A stretch of 64,000 nt of DNA from Nitrobacter winogradskyi Nb-255 (GTDB taxonomy: Bacteria; Pseudomonadota; Alphaproteobacteria; Rhizobiales; Xanthobacteraceae). Positions within the stretch are counted from its first letter, which is position 1; each line of letters opens with the position of its first letter. This document shows positions 54,018 to 63,240 of the stretch, in pieces. Below the pieces are notes generated by a model. It was not told where the DNA came from. It worked only from the letters and a program-made list of their open reading frames with translations, and ran no database searches. The stretch covers positions 2,880,001-2,944,000 of the forward strand of contig NC_007406.1 of assembly GCF_000012725.1 (NCBI RefSeq), given 5' to 3'. Both the position numbers and the translations under genes were made by a program.

Positions 54018-55340
54018 CGTCTCCAGAAAACGCACCGGCTCTCCCGTGGATGCGGTGGCCAGCTCTCCTTGCCACATCACGCGTCGACCGCGCACGAAGG
54101 TGCCGACCGGCCAGCCCGTCACCTCAACGCCGTCATAGGGCGTCCAGCCCGCGCGCGACGCCACCCACTTGTTGGTGATGGTCTCGGTCCGCTTGAGATC
54201 GACCACGGTGAAATCAGCATCAAAGCCGGCCGCGACCCGTCCCTTGCAGGCGATGTTGAACAGCCGCGCCGGACCGGCGCTGGTGAGATCGACAAAACGC
54301 GCCAGCGACAGGCGGCCCGAACTGACGTGATCCAGCATCAGGGGCACCAGCGTCTGCACGCCGGTCATGCCCGATGGCGACGCGGGATAGGTCTTCCGCT
54401 TCTCTTCCAGCGTATGCGGCGCGTGATCGGAGCCGAGCACGTCGATGATGCCTTGCTCGATGCCTTTCCATATCCCTGAACGATGAGCGGCGTCGCGCAC
54501 CGGTGGATTCATCTGCGCCAGCGTGCCGAGCCGCTCATAACATTCGGGCGCGGCCATGGTCAGATGATGCGGCGTCGCCTCGCAGGAGGCCACATCCTTA
54601 TGGTCGCGCAAATATTCGATCTCCTCGCGGGTCGAGATATGCAGCACATGAATGCGCTTTCCGGTCTCGCGGGCGAGCGTGACGAGCCGCTGTGTCGCCA
54701 GCAGCGCGGCGGTCTCGTCGCGCCACAGCGGATGCGAGCGCGGATCATTTTCGACACGCAAACTCTTGCGTTCGTTGAGACGGTATTCGTCCTCGGCGTG
54801 AAACGCGGCGCGGCGGCGGATCACGTTGAATATTCGTCGCAGGCTGTCGTCATCCTCGACCAGCAGCGCCCCGGTGGATGACCCGACGAACACCTTGACG
54901 CCGGCGCAACCCGGCGCGCGTTCCAGTTCGGGAAGCTCCCGCACGTTCTCGCGGGTGCCGCCGATGAAGAAGGCGAAGTCGCAGTGCATCCGGTGATGCG
55001 CCGCCTTCATCTTCGCCGCAAAGGTCTCCGCCGTCACCGTCAGGGGATTGGTGTTCGGCATCTCGAACACCGCGGTCACGCCGCCCATCACCGCGCTGCG
55101 CGAGCCGGTTTCGAGGTCTTCCTTATGAGTCAGTCCCGGCTCGCGGAAATGCACCTGGGTGTCGATCACGCCGGGCAGGATATGCAGTCCGCGGCAGTCG
55201 ATCACCTCATTGGCGTCGGCCTGGCCAAGCCCGCCGATCGCGGCGATGCGGCCGCCGGAAACACCGATGTCGGCGACACCCTCGCCGTCCTGATTGACGA
55301 TGGCGCCTGATCTCAGAATCACGTCAAATGTCTTGGTCAT
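54012..55340 (-). CDS. pyrC: Dihydroorotase (alphaproteobacterial form)
   Basis: A 442-aa amidohydrolase that forms dihydroorotate in pyrimidine synthesis. Metal-binding segments are DTQVHFREPG (Gln replaces the first His of the classical HxH), GVKVFVGSSTG (carbamylated Lys), VLHISTREE, ATPHHL and LGSDHAPHT. The Gln seems common in relatives. The start codon sits in a 19-bp tandem duplication, giving a second ATG at 55359 out of frame. The stop lies in a repeat. Confidence 0.87.
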   Translation of the reverse strand: MTKTFDVILRSGAIVNQDGEGVADIGVSGGRIAAIGGLGQADANEVIDCRGLHILPGVIDTQVHFREPGLTHKEDLETGSRSAVMGGVTAVFEMPNTNPLTVTAETFAAKMKAAHHRMHCDFAFFIGGTRENVRELPELERAPGCAGVKVFVGSSTGALLVEDDDSLRRIFNVIRRRAAFHAEDEYRLNERKSLRVENDPRSHPLWRDETAALLATQRLVTLARETGKRIHVLHISTREEIEYLRDHKDVASCEATPHHLTMAAPECYERLGTLAQMNPPVRDAAHRSGIWKGIEQGIIDVLGSDHAPHTLEEKRKTYPASPSGMTGVQTLVPLMLDHVSSGRLSLARFVDLTSAGPARLFNIACKGRVAAGFDADFTVVDLKRTETITNKWVASRAGWTPYDGVEVTGWPVGTFVRGRRVMWQGELATASTGEPVRFLETL

Positions 55341-55359
55341 CGTCAAATGTCTTGGTCAT
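55322..55359. repeat. 19-bp tandem duplication at the dihydroorotase start
   Basis: CGTCAAATGTCTTGGTCAT occurs twice in direct succession (55322-55340 and 55341-55359). Each copy contains the start codon. The upstream copy opens an 11-codon frame on the minus strand that ends at 55324, overlapping the true start by 17 bases. Confidence 0.9.
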
Positions 55360-55513
55360 CGTTCCCGAAAGCATCCGCGCGCCGGCCGAGCGGACCCTTG
55401 TTGCCGGCACCTTAGCGGCTTACGTTCCGAAAACGAAATCAGGCACGCAGGTTTGTCCGGGAACACTGCGCAAGACCAGTTCAAACAACAACACCCGGCC
55501 AAGAGAAGGTGTC

Positions 55514-56395
55514 ATGAAAGCAGCGTTTCTTCCCGACCGTGGCGTGGTCAAGGTCAGCGGCGACGACGCGCGCAATTTTCTCAACGGTCTCGTGACCACC
55601 GATGTGACAAAGGTTCAGCCCGGACTCGGCCGGTTCGGCGCGCTGCTGACGCCGCAGGGCAAGATCACCGTCGATTTCCTCATCACGGAAGCTCAACCGG
55701 GGCACGGCGGCGGCTTTTTGATCGACTGCCCGTTGCCGCTGGCGCAACCGCTCGCAACCAAGCTCGGCTTTTACAAGCTGCGCGCCAAGGTCACGGTCGA
55801 GAACCTTTCGGGCAAGCTCGGCGTGCTGGCGGCCTGGGACGGCGAACCCGCGATGCACCCGGACCTGACCTTCGCCGATCCACGAAGCGACAGGCTGGGC
55901 TGGCGCAGCCTCGTGCCGGAGGAACTCGCGGCCCGGGCGGCCACGGTGATCGGCGCCGAACTGGTCGAAAGCGCCGATTACGAGGCTCACCGGATCCGGG
56001 CGGGCGTGCCGAGCGGCGGCGCCGATTTCAACTTCGGCGACGCCTTTCCGCACGAAGCCAATATGGACCGGCTGCACGGCGTCGATTTCGACAAGGGCTG
56101 CTACGTCGGTCAGGAAGTGGTTTCGCGCATGGAGCATCGCGGCACCGCGCGCAACCGGATTGTACGCGTGCACCTCGATGGCGGCGCGCCCGAGCCGGGG
56201 ACGGCCGTGGTCGCGGGAGAGAAGCCCGTCGGCACCATGGGCTCGTCGGCGGCGGACCAGGGTCTTGCGCTGCTGCGGCTGGATCGCGCCGCCGATGCGA
56301 TCGAGGCCGGGATTCCGCTGACGGCGGGCGGCGTTCCGATCCGCGTTGCCGAACCGGACGAGTTGAAGCTGCCGGCCAAGAACACCGTCGCATGA
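55514..56395 (+). CDS. ygfZ: YgfZ/GcvT-domain folate-binding protein
   Basis: A 293-aa protein related to the glycine cleavage T-protein, with the signature DKGCYVGQEVVSRM (Cys). YgfZ/IBA57 proteins help build or repair [4Fe-4S] enzymes. An AGAGAAGG ribosome site precedes the ATG at 55514. The stop overlaps the tag start (ATGA), which starts a three-gene cluster. Confidence 0.88.
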   Translation: MKAAFLPDRGVVKVSGDDARNFLNGLVTTDVTKVQPGLGRFGALLTPQGKITVDFLITEAQPGHGGGFLIDCPLPLAQPLATKLGFYKLRAKVTVENLSGKLGVLAAWDGEPAMHPDLTFADPRSDRLGWRSLVPEELAARAATVIGAELVESADYEAHRIRAGVPSGGADFNFGDAFPHEANMDRLHGVDFDKGCYVGQEVVSRMEHRGTARNRIVRVHLDGGAPEPGTAVVAGEKPVGTMGSSAADQGLALLRLDRAADAIEAGIPLTAGGVPIRVAEPDELKLPAKNTVA

Positions 56396-57018
56396 CGCCA
56401 TCCGCGCGCCTGCATGCGGACGGCCTCACCCGCTGTCCGTGGCCCGGCGACGACCCGCTCTACCTCGCCTATCACGACACCGAATGGGGCGTCCCAGAAT
56501 ATGACGACCGCGCGCTGTTCGAAAAGCTGATCCTCGACGGCTTTCAAGCCGGCCTGTCGTGGATCACGATCTTGCGCAAGCGCGACAACTTCCGCCGTGC
56601 CTTCGATGGTTTCCTGCCTGAGAAGATCGCGTCCTACGACGAGAAGAAGGTCCACGCGCTGATGAACGACGCCGGCATCGTGCGCAACCGGGCGAAGATC
56701 GAGGGCGCCGTCACCAGCGCGAAGTCCTATCTGGCGATCATGGAGCGGGGTCCGGGCTTTTCCACGCTGCTGTGGAATTTCATGGACGGCCAGCCGAAGG
56801 TCAACCGGTTCAAGACCACCGCGAACGTGCCGGCCTCGACGCCGCTCTCGATCAAAATCTCGAAGGAACTGGCGTCGCGTGGATTCAAGTTCGTCGGACC
56901 GACGATCGTATATGCCTTCATGCAGGCAACAGGCATGGTCAACGACCATCTGGTGACATGCCATTGCCACGAGACATGCGGCAAGCAGGCGCGCACGCCA
57001 CGTTCCGCAACGCAATGA
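56392..57018 (+). CDS. tag: DNA-3-methyladenine glycosylase I
   Basis: A 208-aa glycosylase removing N3-methyladenine from DNA. The helix-hairpin-helix fold with WPGDDPLYLAYHDTEWG, FQAGLSWITILRKRDNFRRAF and the zinc-snap residues at the C-terminus (CHCHETC) are all visible. It overlaps ygfZ and the HD gene by four bases each. Confidence 0.92.
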   Translation: MTPSARLHADGLTRCPWPGDDPLYLAYHDTEWGVPEYDDRALFEKLILDGFQAGLSWITILRKRDNFRRAFDGFLPEKIASYDEKKVHALMNDAGIVRNRAKIEGAVTSAKSYLAIMERGPGFSTLLWNFMDGQPKVNRFKTTANVPASTPLSIKISKELASRGFKFVGPTIVYAFMQATGMVNDHLVTCHCHETCGKQARTPRSATQ

Positions 57019-57626
57019 CGGCCCGGCTTCCGAAAACCGCAACGCGCGCGTGGCAGCGGATGCTGTCCGGCCGGCGGCTCGACCTGCTCGATCCCTCGCC
57101 GCTCGACATCGAGATCGCCGATATCGCGCATGGCCTCGCCCGCGTGGCGCGATGGAACGGCCAGACCCACGGCGCGCATATTTTCTCCGTCGCACAGCAC
57201 ACGCTGCTGGTCGAGGCCGTCATGCGCGAGCATACGCCCCGCATCGATATTCAGGTGCGGCTGGCGGCGCTGCTGCATGACGCCCCGGAGTATGTCATCG
57301 GCGACATGATCTCGCCGTTCAAGGCGGTGATCGGCGGTTCCTATAAAGCCGTCGAAAAACGGCTGCTGGCGGCGATCCACATCCGGTTCGGGCTGCCGCC
57401 CGTCCTGCCGCCGGAAACCGGGCGGCAGATCAAGGCCGCCGACATGGGCGCGGCCTATCTCGAGGCGACCCATCTTGCCGGCTTCTCCGAGCCCGAGGCA
57501 AAGCGGCTGTTCGGCAACGACCCTCGCCTGCCGGCCGCGATGATCGACGATTATCTGACGCCATGGCCAGCAAGCGAAGCAGAGAACCGGCTTCTGGCAC
57601 GATTCCAGAGCCTGCACGGTTTATAG
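57015..57626 (+). CDS. HD-domain phosphohydrolase (YfbR-like)
   Basis: A 203-aa HD-family metalloenzyme. The metal ligands are H in HIFSVAQH, HD in LLHDAPEYVIGDM and D in KAADMGAAYLEA. YfbR relatives are 5'-deoxynucleotidases; the substrate is not certain. The stop codon TAG belongs to the repeat that follows. Confidence 0.82.
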   Translation: MTARLPKTATRAWQRMLSGRRLDLLDPSPLDIEIADIAHGLARVARWNGQTHGAHIFSVAQHTLLVEAVMREHTPRIDIQVRLAALLHDAPEYVIGDMISPFKAVIGGSYKAVEKRLLAAIHIRFGLPPVLPPETGRQIKAADMGAAYLEATHLAGFSEPEAKRLFGNDPRLPAAMIDDYLTPWPASEAENRLLARFQSLHGL

Positions 57627-57703
57627 CGCTTTTTATAGCGCTTTCGAGCGAAGCATGCCCTCGGGCTTGTCCCGAGGATGGATGACCTGTCGCGTGAAGA
57701 AAG
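57622..57703. repeat. Family-A palindromic repeat, copy 9, between convergent genes
   Basis: TATAGCGCTTTTTATAGCGC (tandem end), GAGCGAAGCATGCCCTCGGG, inner palindrome TCGGGCTTGTCCCGAGGA and CCTGTCGCGTGAAGAAAGC. The HD gene stop lies inside it (57624-57626), and the opposite gene's stop begins two bases after it (57705). Confidence 0.85.
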
Positions 57704-57704
57704 C

Positions 57705-58301
57705 TTACTCGGTGGACGGGCGTAGCTGCAAAGCGCCTTCCGCCCTGGCCGGCCTCGCGTCCGGCTTGACGGGTTCAAGCCTCGCGCTTTCCACCCGCGG
57801 GGTGGGAACGCGCGCGGTCACCTCCGTGTTCGACGCGGACGCATCGGCCGTACGCGCAACCCTGCTCCGGGCATAGGGGCGTGCGGCGGCGCGCGCCAGC
57901 AACATCTGCCTGCCGCCCTGATGGTTGAAGTCGCAATATGCAAAACTCATGCCGGACACCGAGCCGCGGAAGCTACGTTCGCTCTTCTTGTCGAGATTGA
58001 AGCACGGCTCGAACGGAAGTCCCTTGATCGACGCGCAAACCGTCTGGCCGCGTACCTGGAGCGTATTGCCCGGCAGCCTCATGTGGCGAACCGGACCCTC
58101 GCCGCTGAACTGCACCGCACCGGCCGCACCGCCGTCCTCGAATACCCGGCCGGCGCCGCGCGTGCCGTCGAAGCAGGTAAACGCGAAAACCTTGCCGGCC
58201 ACAAAGCGTTTGGCCTCGCTGGCATTCATGAGGTGACCGGCCATTGCCGGTGCGGCGATCGCACCCGCAAAGAGGACTCCTGACACGAAACGCGCAAGCA
58301 T
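57705..58301 (-). CDS. Secreted hypothetical protein (198 aa)
   Basis: Signal peptide ending near AMAGHL, then a domain with several Cys pairs (FTCFDGTRGAG, TVCASIKG, PCFNLDKKSER, YCDFNH). A basic, Ala/Pro/Arg-rich tail of about 60 residues is probably disordered. Function unknown; the pattern occurs in rhizobial exported proteins. Confidence 0.7.
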   Translation of the reverse strand: MLARFVSGVLFAGAIAAPAMAGHLMNASEAKRFVAGKVFAFTCFDGTRGAGRVFEDGGAAGAVQFSGEGPVRHMRLPGNTLQVRGQTVCASIKGLPFEPCFNLDKKSERSFRGSVSGMSFAYCDFNHQGGRQMLLARAAARPYARSRVARTADASASNTEVTARVPTPRVESARLEPVKPDARPARAEGALQLRPSTE

Positions 58302-58432
58302 ACTGCAACTCCGAAAACTTGATGACGGGCACGGCAGCCGATGGCTGATGGCTGATGCCTTTACCCGCTCCTTACCATACCAACCGTGGCAACATTGGAG
58401 CAGCTTGGTTGGTAAAGTCTGAATATCCTAGC

Positions 58433-58605
58433 GGATTCCGCGAAAGTGGATACCGGTTTTGCAATCCGGGCACGCGCAAGTTGTTGATTACGAGCGTTTT
58501 CTTGAGAACGAACCGGATTTCATACTGCCAGGAAACATCCTATCCGAAAAACCGGTTTCCACTTGCGTGGCGCGGCCCTTCGGGTCGGGATCATGCTCTA
58601 ACGCC
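58433..58605. repeat. Family-B palindromic repeat, copy 3 (large inverted repeat)
   Basis: AAAGTGGATACCGGTTTT near the left end is matched in reverse by AAAACCGGTTTCCACTTGCG near the right, with CGAGCGTTTTCTTGAGAACGAACCGG between. It ends TCATGCTCTAAC, and the sleB-like gene's stop codon is that CTA. It fills the 296-bp gap 58302-58597. Confidence 0.65.
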
Positions 58606-59980
58606 TCCGGCCTGAATCGAGTTCAGCCGAACTGCGAGCCGCCTCGGCAAGTCTGGCCGAGATTTCGGCGGTCTGAGCCGTCGCGCCCCAACTCGGCGCA
58701 TCCCGGCCGTCGCCCCACGCGCGCGGGCGGTAGAAGGTATGAACGCCGGTGCGGTACATCTTCTTCATTTCGCGGACCCAGGAAGGATGGACCCAATAGG
58801 CGTGATAGTGCGTCGACTTGCCGACCTCCGGCAGCCATAGCCGCCCGTCGAGCGTGGCCTTGGCGATCCTGCGGGCGCGATCCCACATGTCCGGCTCGGT
58901 GACGACATCGCGAATGCCGTCGCAGGCGAACGTGAACTGGCAGGCCAGACGGCGATCTGCGTTCTGGTAGACCACGCCGCATACCGTGGTCGGATAATAA
59001 CCCGAGAACACGCGGTTCATAACCACCTGCGCGACCGCGATCTGGCCGCGAACCGCTTCGCCGCGCGCTTCGAAATAAACCGCCTCCGCGAGGCATTTTT
59101 CCTGCCTGGCGCGCTTCTTGTCATCCAGAAGACCAAGCCGCTCGGCCGGCGTCTTGACCTCGCCCTTGCCAACCACGGTTTCGCCCGCCCTTGCTGAATC
59201 CCGCCGCGGCGGCAGCGCTACCTTCATGTCGGGATCCGGAGCCGGCATCACGATCACGGGTTCCTCACCGGGACGCCAGCGTTCGAGACCTTCATTGACG
59301 ACACCCAGCGCCGAATTGCCGAAGTACAGGCTCGCCGTCTTGATGGAGAACCCCTCGGTGGAGGATTGCGACCCCTCGACCGCGCTGTCGTCCTCGAGAT
59401 CGCCGGACGGCTGCCCCTCGAGCGACAGCGACGCGCCGTATTGCGGCAAAGGCGGTGCGTTCAGGGCTTCCGCCAGTTCGGGATCGAGCGTCGCGGGCTC
59501 GCCATGCCCGGCCGCCGTCTTTGCCCCCAGCACCGACGCATTCGACGTCGAAGGATCCTGCGGCGCAGCATTCGTCGGCGCAACGGGCGGCGTCTCCGGC
59601 CCGGCGAGAGCGAGACGGTCCCCCTTCAGCGCCCGATTGACACTGGGGAAATCCGAGGCGCTATACCGCTGCGGCGGCCGCGCCAGCCGGTTGCGGACCA
59701 CGGCGCCCACACCCTCATCGAGACTCGCAAGCAGAAGCGTGGCCGCGCGCGGCGACGAGGTGCCGACCGGGCGTCCGAAATTGAAGGTCGCGACCTGAAT
59801 CGAACTGACCGCGCTGGCGGAAACACGCTTCTGCCAGCGCTCGGCGACACCCGGCTGTCGCGCAAGCAGGGATGCGATGTCCTGATACCCGATTTCATTC
59901 GGGACCAATGCGAAGAAGCAAAGACCCGAACCGAAGAGCGCAAGACGCACGCTCTTCGGTTGGTTACGCAACACAGCCAT
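58598..59980 (-). CDS. SleB-type cell wall hydrolase
   Basis: A 460-aa exported peptidoglycan hydrolase. A short N-terminus and one hydrophobic helix (about residues 13-27) precede a long disordered Pro/Ser/Gly-rich region (about 90-310). The C-terminal domain carries the SleB motifs LAEAVYFEARGEAVRGQIAV, NRVFSGYYPTTVCGVV and ATLDGRLWLPEVGKSTHYHA; the Glu in EAR is catalytic. The first ATG at 59980 is used. Confidence 0.87.
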   Translation of the reverse strand: MAVLRNQPKSVRLALFGSGLCFFALVPNEIGYQDIASLLARQPGVAERWQKRVSASAVSSIQVATFNFGRPVGTSSPRAATLLLASLDEGVGAVVRNRLARPPQRYSASDFPSVNRALKGDRLALAGPETPPVAPTNAAPQDPSTSNASVLGAKTAAGHGEPATLDPELAEALNAPPLPQYGASLSLEGQPSGDLEDDSAVEGSQSSTEGFSIKTASLYFGNSALGVVNEGLERWRPGEEPVIVMPAPDPDMKVALPPRRDSARAGETVVGKGEVKTPAERLGLLDDKKRARQEKCLAEAVYFEARGEAVRGQIAVAQVVMNRVFSGYYPTTVCGVVYQNADRRLACQFTFACDGIRDVVTEPDMWDRARRIAKATLDGRLWLPEVGKSTHYHAYWVHPSWVREMKKMYRTGVHTFYRPRAWGDGRDAPSWGATAQTAEISARLAEAARSSAELDSGRRR

Positions 59981-60177
59981 CGATACGCCCACGCAACGCT
60001 ACACACGCGATCGAGCCGCATTTTTGATGCATTTCGATCGATTACGGTAATATCGGATTAAAGTTGCGGGCGCGTTAATCGGCGATGCGGACACGCAACA
60101 GGCAAGCACGCGCCCGAGAGCGCGAGCAAACATCGGACGTGCTGGTAAACAACGGCCTGAGCGAAAGAATGAAGATT

Positions 60178-60282
60178 AGAGCGTTTTCGCTTCTGATGGA
60201 ATCAGAAGCGAGGCTCTATGATCTTGTTTTGACGCGTTTTCTTCACGCGAACCGGTTTCCACTTGGCTTGAAAACGCTATAG
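60178..60282. repeat. Family-A palindromic repeat, copy 10
   Basis: Outer palindrome GCTTCTGATGGAATCAGAAGC, GACGCGTTTTCTTCACGCGAACCGG and the end CTTGAAAACGCTATAG. The inner TCCTCGGG palindrome is missing. It lies in the 429-bp gap 59981-60409 between two minus-strand genes; nothing else is seen there. Confidence 0.83.
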
Positions 60283-60409
60283 GTCAACGCCCGCTTCGGG
60301 CGACGCGTGGCATACGCGGATTCAGGCAGGGCCATGATCTTATCTAAGGCCTGCTCCTGCTTCGTTATCTTGCATCAGTGTCTGACCGTTCTTCCATCGT
60401 GAGCGCTCA

Positions 60410-63223
60410 TCACCGCCGGCCCGCGACGATCTTGCCGAGCGCCGCATGGGCGGCGGCAAGGCGCGCGATCGGCACGCGGTAAGGCGAGCACGACACATAG
60501 TTCAATCCGATCTCGTGACAGAACGCGACCGAAACGGGATCGCCGCCGTGTTCGCCGCAGATGCCGACCTTGAGATTCGGGCGGGTCTTGCGGCCGCGCG
60601 CGACGCCGATCTTCACCAGCTCTCCGACACCGCCGCGGTCCAACGAGATGAAAGGATCGATCGCCACAACTCCCTTTGCGATATAGGCGCCAAGGAAGCT
60701 CGACGCATCATCCCGGCTGATGCCGAACGTGGTCTGCGTCAGATCGTTGGTGCCGAACGAGAAGAACTCCGCCGTTTCGGCGATCTCTCCCGCCACCAGA
60801 CAGGCGCGCGGCAACTCGATCATGGTGCCGACCTGGTAAGTCGGCTTGCCGCCGGTTTCGCGCATCACCGATTGCGCGGTCATATCGATCCGCGCCTTGA
60901 TCAGATCAAACTCCGCCTTGGTCGCGATCAGCGGCACCATGACTTCAACGGCCACTGCCTTGCCTGTGCGCTTTTCAGCCTCGATCGCCGCCTCGAAGAT
61001 CGCCCGCGCCTGCATTTCGGCGATCTCGGGATAAACGATGGCAAGTCGGCATCCACGAAAGCCAAGCATCGGATTGAATTCGGCGAGATTGCGGGCACGG
61101 TCGGCCAGCTTGCGCGGATCGGCCTTCATCGAACGCGCGACTTCCTCAATCTCGGCCTGCGTATGCGGCAGAAATTCATGGAGCGGGGGATCGAGCAGCC
61201 GGATCGTGACCGGAAGACCCTTCATGATTTCGAACAGATCGACGAAATCGGCGCGCTGCATCGGCAGCAGCTTCGATAGCGCGGCGCGGCGCGCCTGCTC
61301 ATCCTCGGCCAGGATCATTTCCCGCACCGTGCGAATGCGGGTCTCCTCGAAGAACATATGCTCGGTGCGGCACAGGCCGATTCCCTCGGCACCGAACCTG
61401 AGCGCCGTTCGTGCGTCGGCTGACGTGTCGCCATTGACCCTTATGCCGAGCTTGCGAATCTCGTCGGCCCAGCCCATCAGCGTGCCGAACTCGCCCGACA
61501 ACTCCGGCTCGATCATCGGCATCTGTCCGGCCAGCACCTCGCCGAGCGAGCCGTCGATGGTGATGACGTCACCGACCTTGAAAGTGCGATCGCCGATCGT
61601 CATGACGCCGCCGCCGTAGTCGACACGAATGCTGCCGCAGCCGCAAACACAGGGCTTGCCCATGCCGCGCGCAACCACGGCGGCGTGGGAGGTCATACCG
61701 CCGCGCGTGGTCAAAATGCCCTCGGCGGCATGCATGCCGTGGATGTCTTCCGGGCTGGTCTCGATCCGCACCAGGATAACCTTGCGGCCGTCGGCCTGCA
61801 GCCGGGTTGCTTCTTCCGAGGAAAACACGATCTCACCCGCGGCCGCGCCGGGCGAGGCCGGCAGACCGGCGGCAATCACATCACGCGTTGCGTTCGGATC
61901 GATGGTCGGATGCAACAGTTGATCGAGCGAAGCCGGATCGATGCGGGCTACCGCATCCCTCTTCGAGATCAGCCCCCCCCTCGCGAGTTCAACCGCGATG
62001 CGCAACGCGGCGCGCGTCGTCCGTTTGCCGCTTCGGGTCTGCAGCATCCACAGCTTGCCATCCTCGACCGTGAACTCCATGTCCTGCATGTCGCGATAAT
62101 GTTCTTCGAGCAACCTGGAGATGCGCGTCAATTCCTTGAAGGACTCCGGCATCGCCGTTTCCATCGACGGTTTGTTGGAGCCGGACTCCTTGCGCGCCAC
62201 CTCAGTCAGGTCCTGCGGCGTGCGGATACCCGCCACCACGTCCTCGCCCTGGGCGTTGATGAGAAACTCACCGTAGAGCCGGCTTTCGCCGGTGGAGGGA
62301 TTACGCGTGAACGCCACGCCGGTCGCCGATGTTTCGCCGAGGTTGCCGAACACCATGGCCTGCACATTGACGGCCGTGCCCCACGACTCCGGAATGTTGT
62401 GCAGGCGGCGATAGGTGACTGCCCGCGCGCTCATCCAGGACGAAAACACCGCGCCGATCGCACCCCATAACTGCTGATGAGGATCCTGCGGAAAATCCTT
62501 GCCCGTCTCTCGCGCAACTGCCGTCTTGTACCTGCCGACCACCTCGATCCAGTCGTCGCCGGTCAGGTCGGTATCAAGCGAATAGCCCCTGCCGTCCTTG
62601 AACGTATCCAGAATTTCCTCGAAGTGATGATGCGCGAAGCCAAGCACGACATCCGAGTACATGGTGATGAAGCGGCGATAACTGTCATAGGCGAAACGCC
62701 GATCGTCGGAGCGTGCGGCAATCGCCTCGACGGTCCGGTCGTTGAGACCGAGATTGAGCACCGTATCCATCATGCCCGGCATCGAGGCCCGTGCGCCCGA
62801 TCGCACCGAGACGAGCAGCGGATTGGTCGCGTCGCCGAACGCCCTGCCGGTTATTCTTGCGACCTGCTCCAGCGCTTTTTCGACCTGCGGCTTCAACTCC
62901 TTCGGATAGGATTTGTCATGCGCATAGAAAAACGCGCAGACGGCAGTGGTAATCGTAAAGCCGGGAGGCACCGGCAGACCGAGGTTGGCCATCTCGGCGA
63001 GATTGGCGCCCTTGCCGCCAAGCAACTCTTTCAGTGCTGCCTTGCCCTCCGCCTTGCCGCCCCCAAAGATATAGACCCACTTGCTCTTTGACCGCGGCAA
63101 CGCTCCCTGAGCGTTGCGCGTCGGCTTTCCCGTGCCGACGGACTTTCGCGCCTTCGCCCGGAATTTCGCAGATGATCCTGATTTAGTCGCCAGCTTTTTC
63201 GACTTCGAGGCAGCTTTGGCCAT
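60410..63223 (-). CDS. ppdK: Pyruvate, phosphate dikinase
   Basis: About 937 aa, interconverting pyruvate, ATP and Pi with phosphoenolpyruvate, AMP and PPi. The ATP-grasp domain starts with KWVYIFGGGKAEG and GGKGANLAEMANLGLPVPPGF. The phospho-His domain has GGMTSHAAVVARGMGKPCV (catalytic His in TSHAAV). The PEP/pyruvate barrel has SFGTNDLTQTTFG and CGEHGGDPVSV. Unusual: about 45 Lys/Ala/Ser-rich residues precede the normal start of the family. ATG 63223 is chosen; 63241 is also possible but lies at a repeat edge. Confidence 0.93.
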   Translation of the reverse strand: MAKAASKSKKLATKSGSSAKFRAKARKSVGTGKPTRNAQGALPRSKSKWVYIFGGGKAEGKAALKELLGGKGANLAEMANLGLPVPPGFTITTAVCAFFYAHDKSYPKELKPQVEKALEQVARITGRAFGDATNPLLVSVRSGARASMPGMMDTVLNLGLNDRTVEAIAARSDDRRFAYDSYRRFITMYSDVVLGFAHHHFEEILDTFKDGRGYSLDTDLTGDDWIEVVGRYKTAVARETGKDFPQDPHQQLWGAIGAVFSSWMSARAVTYRRLHNIPESWGTAVNVQAMVFGNLGETSATGVAFTRNPSTGESRLYGEFLINAQGEDVVAGIRTPQDLTEVARKESGSNKPSMETAMPESFKELTRISRLLEEHYRDMQDMEFTVEDGKLWMLQTRSGKRTTRAALRIAVELARGGLISKRDAVARIDPASLDQLLHPTIDPNATRDVIAAGLPASPGAAAGEIVFSSEEATRLQADGRKVILVRIETSPEDIHGMHAAEGILTTRGGMTSHAAVVARGMGKPCVCGCGSIRVDYGGGVMTIGDRTFKVGDVITIDGSLGEVLAGQMPMIEPELSGEFGTLMGWADEIRKLGIRVNGDTSADARTALRFGAEGIGLCRTEHMFFEETRIRTVREMILAEDEQARRAALSKLLPMQRADFVDLFEIMKGLPVTIRLLDPPLHEFLPHTQAEIEEVARSMKADPRKLADRARNLAEFNPMLGFRGCRLAIVYPEIAEMQARAIFEAAIEAEKRTGKAVAVEVMVPLIATKAEFDLIKARIDMTAQSVMRETGGKPTYQVGTMIELPRACLVAGEIAETAEFFSFGTNDLTQTTFGISRDDASSFLGAYIAKGVVAIDPFISLDRGGVGELVKIGVARGRKTRPNLKVGICGEHGGDPVSVAFCHEIGLNYVSCSPYRVPIARLAAAHAALGKIVAGRR

Positions 63224-63240
63224 GGTTTGAAACCGTTCCA

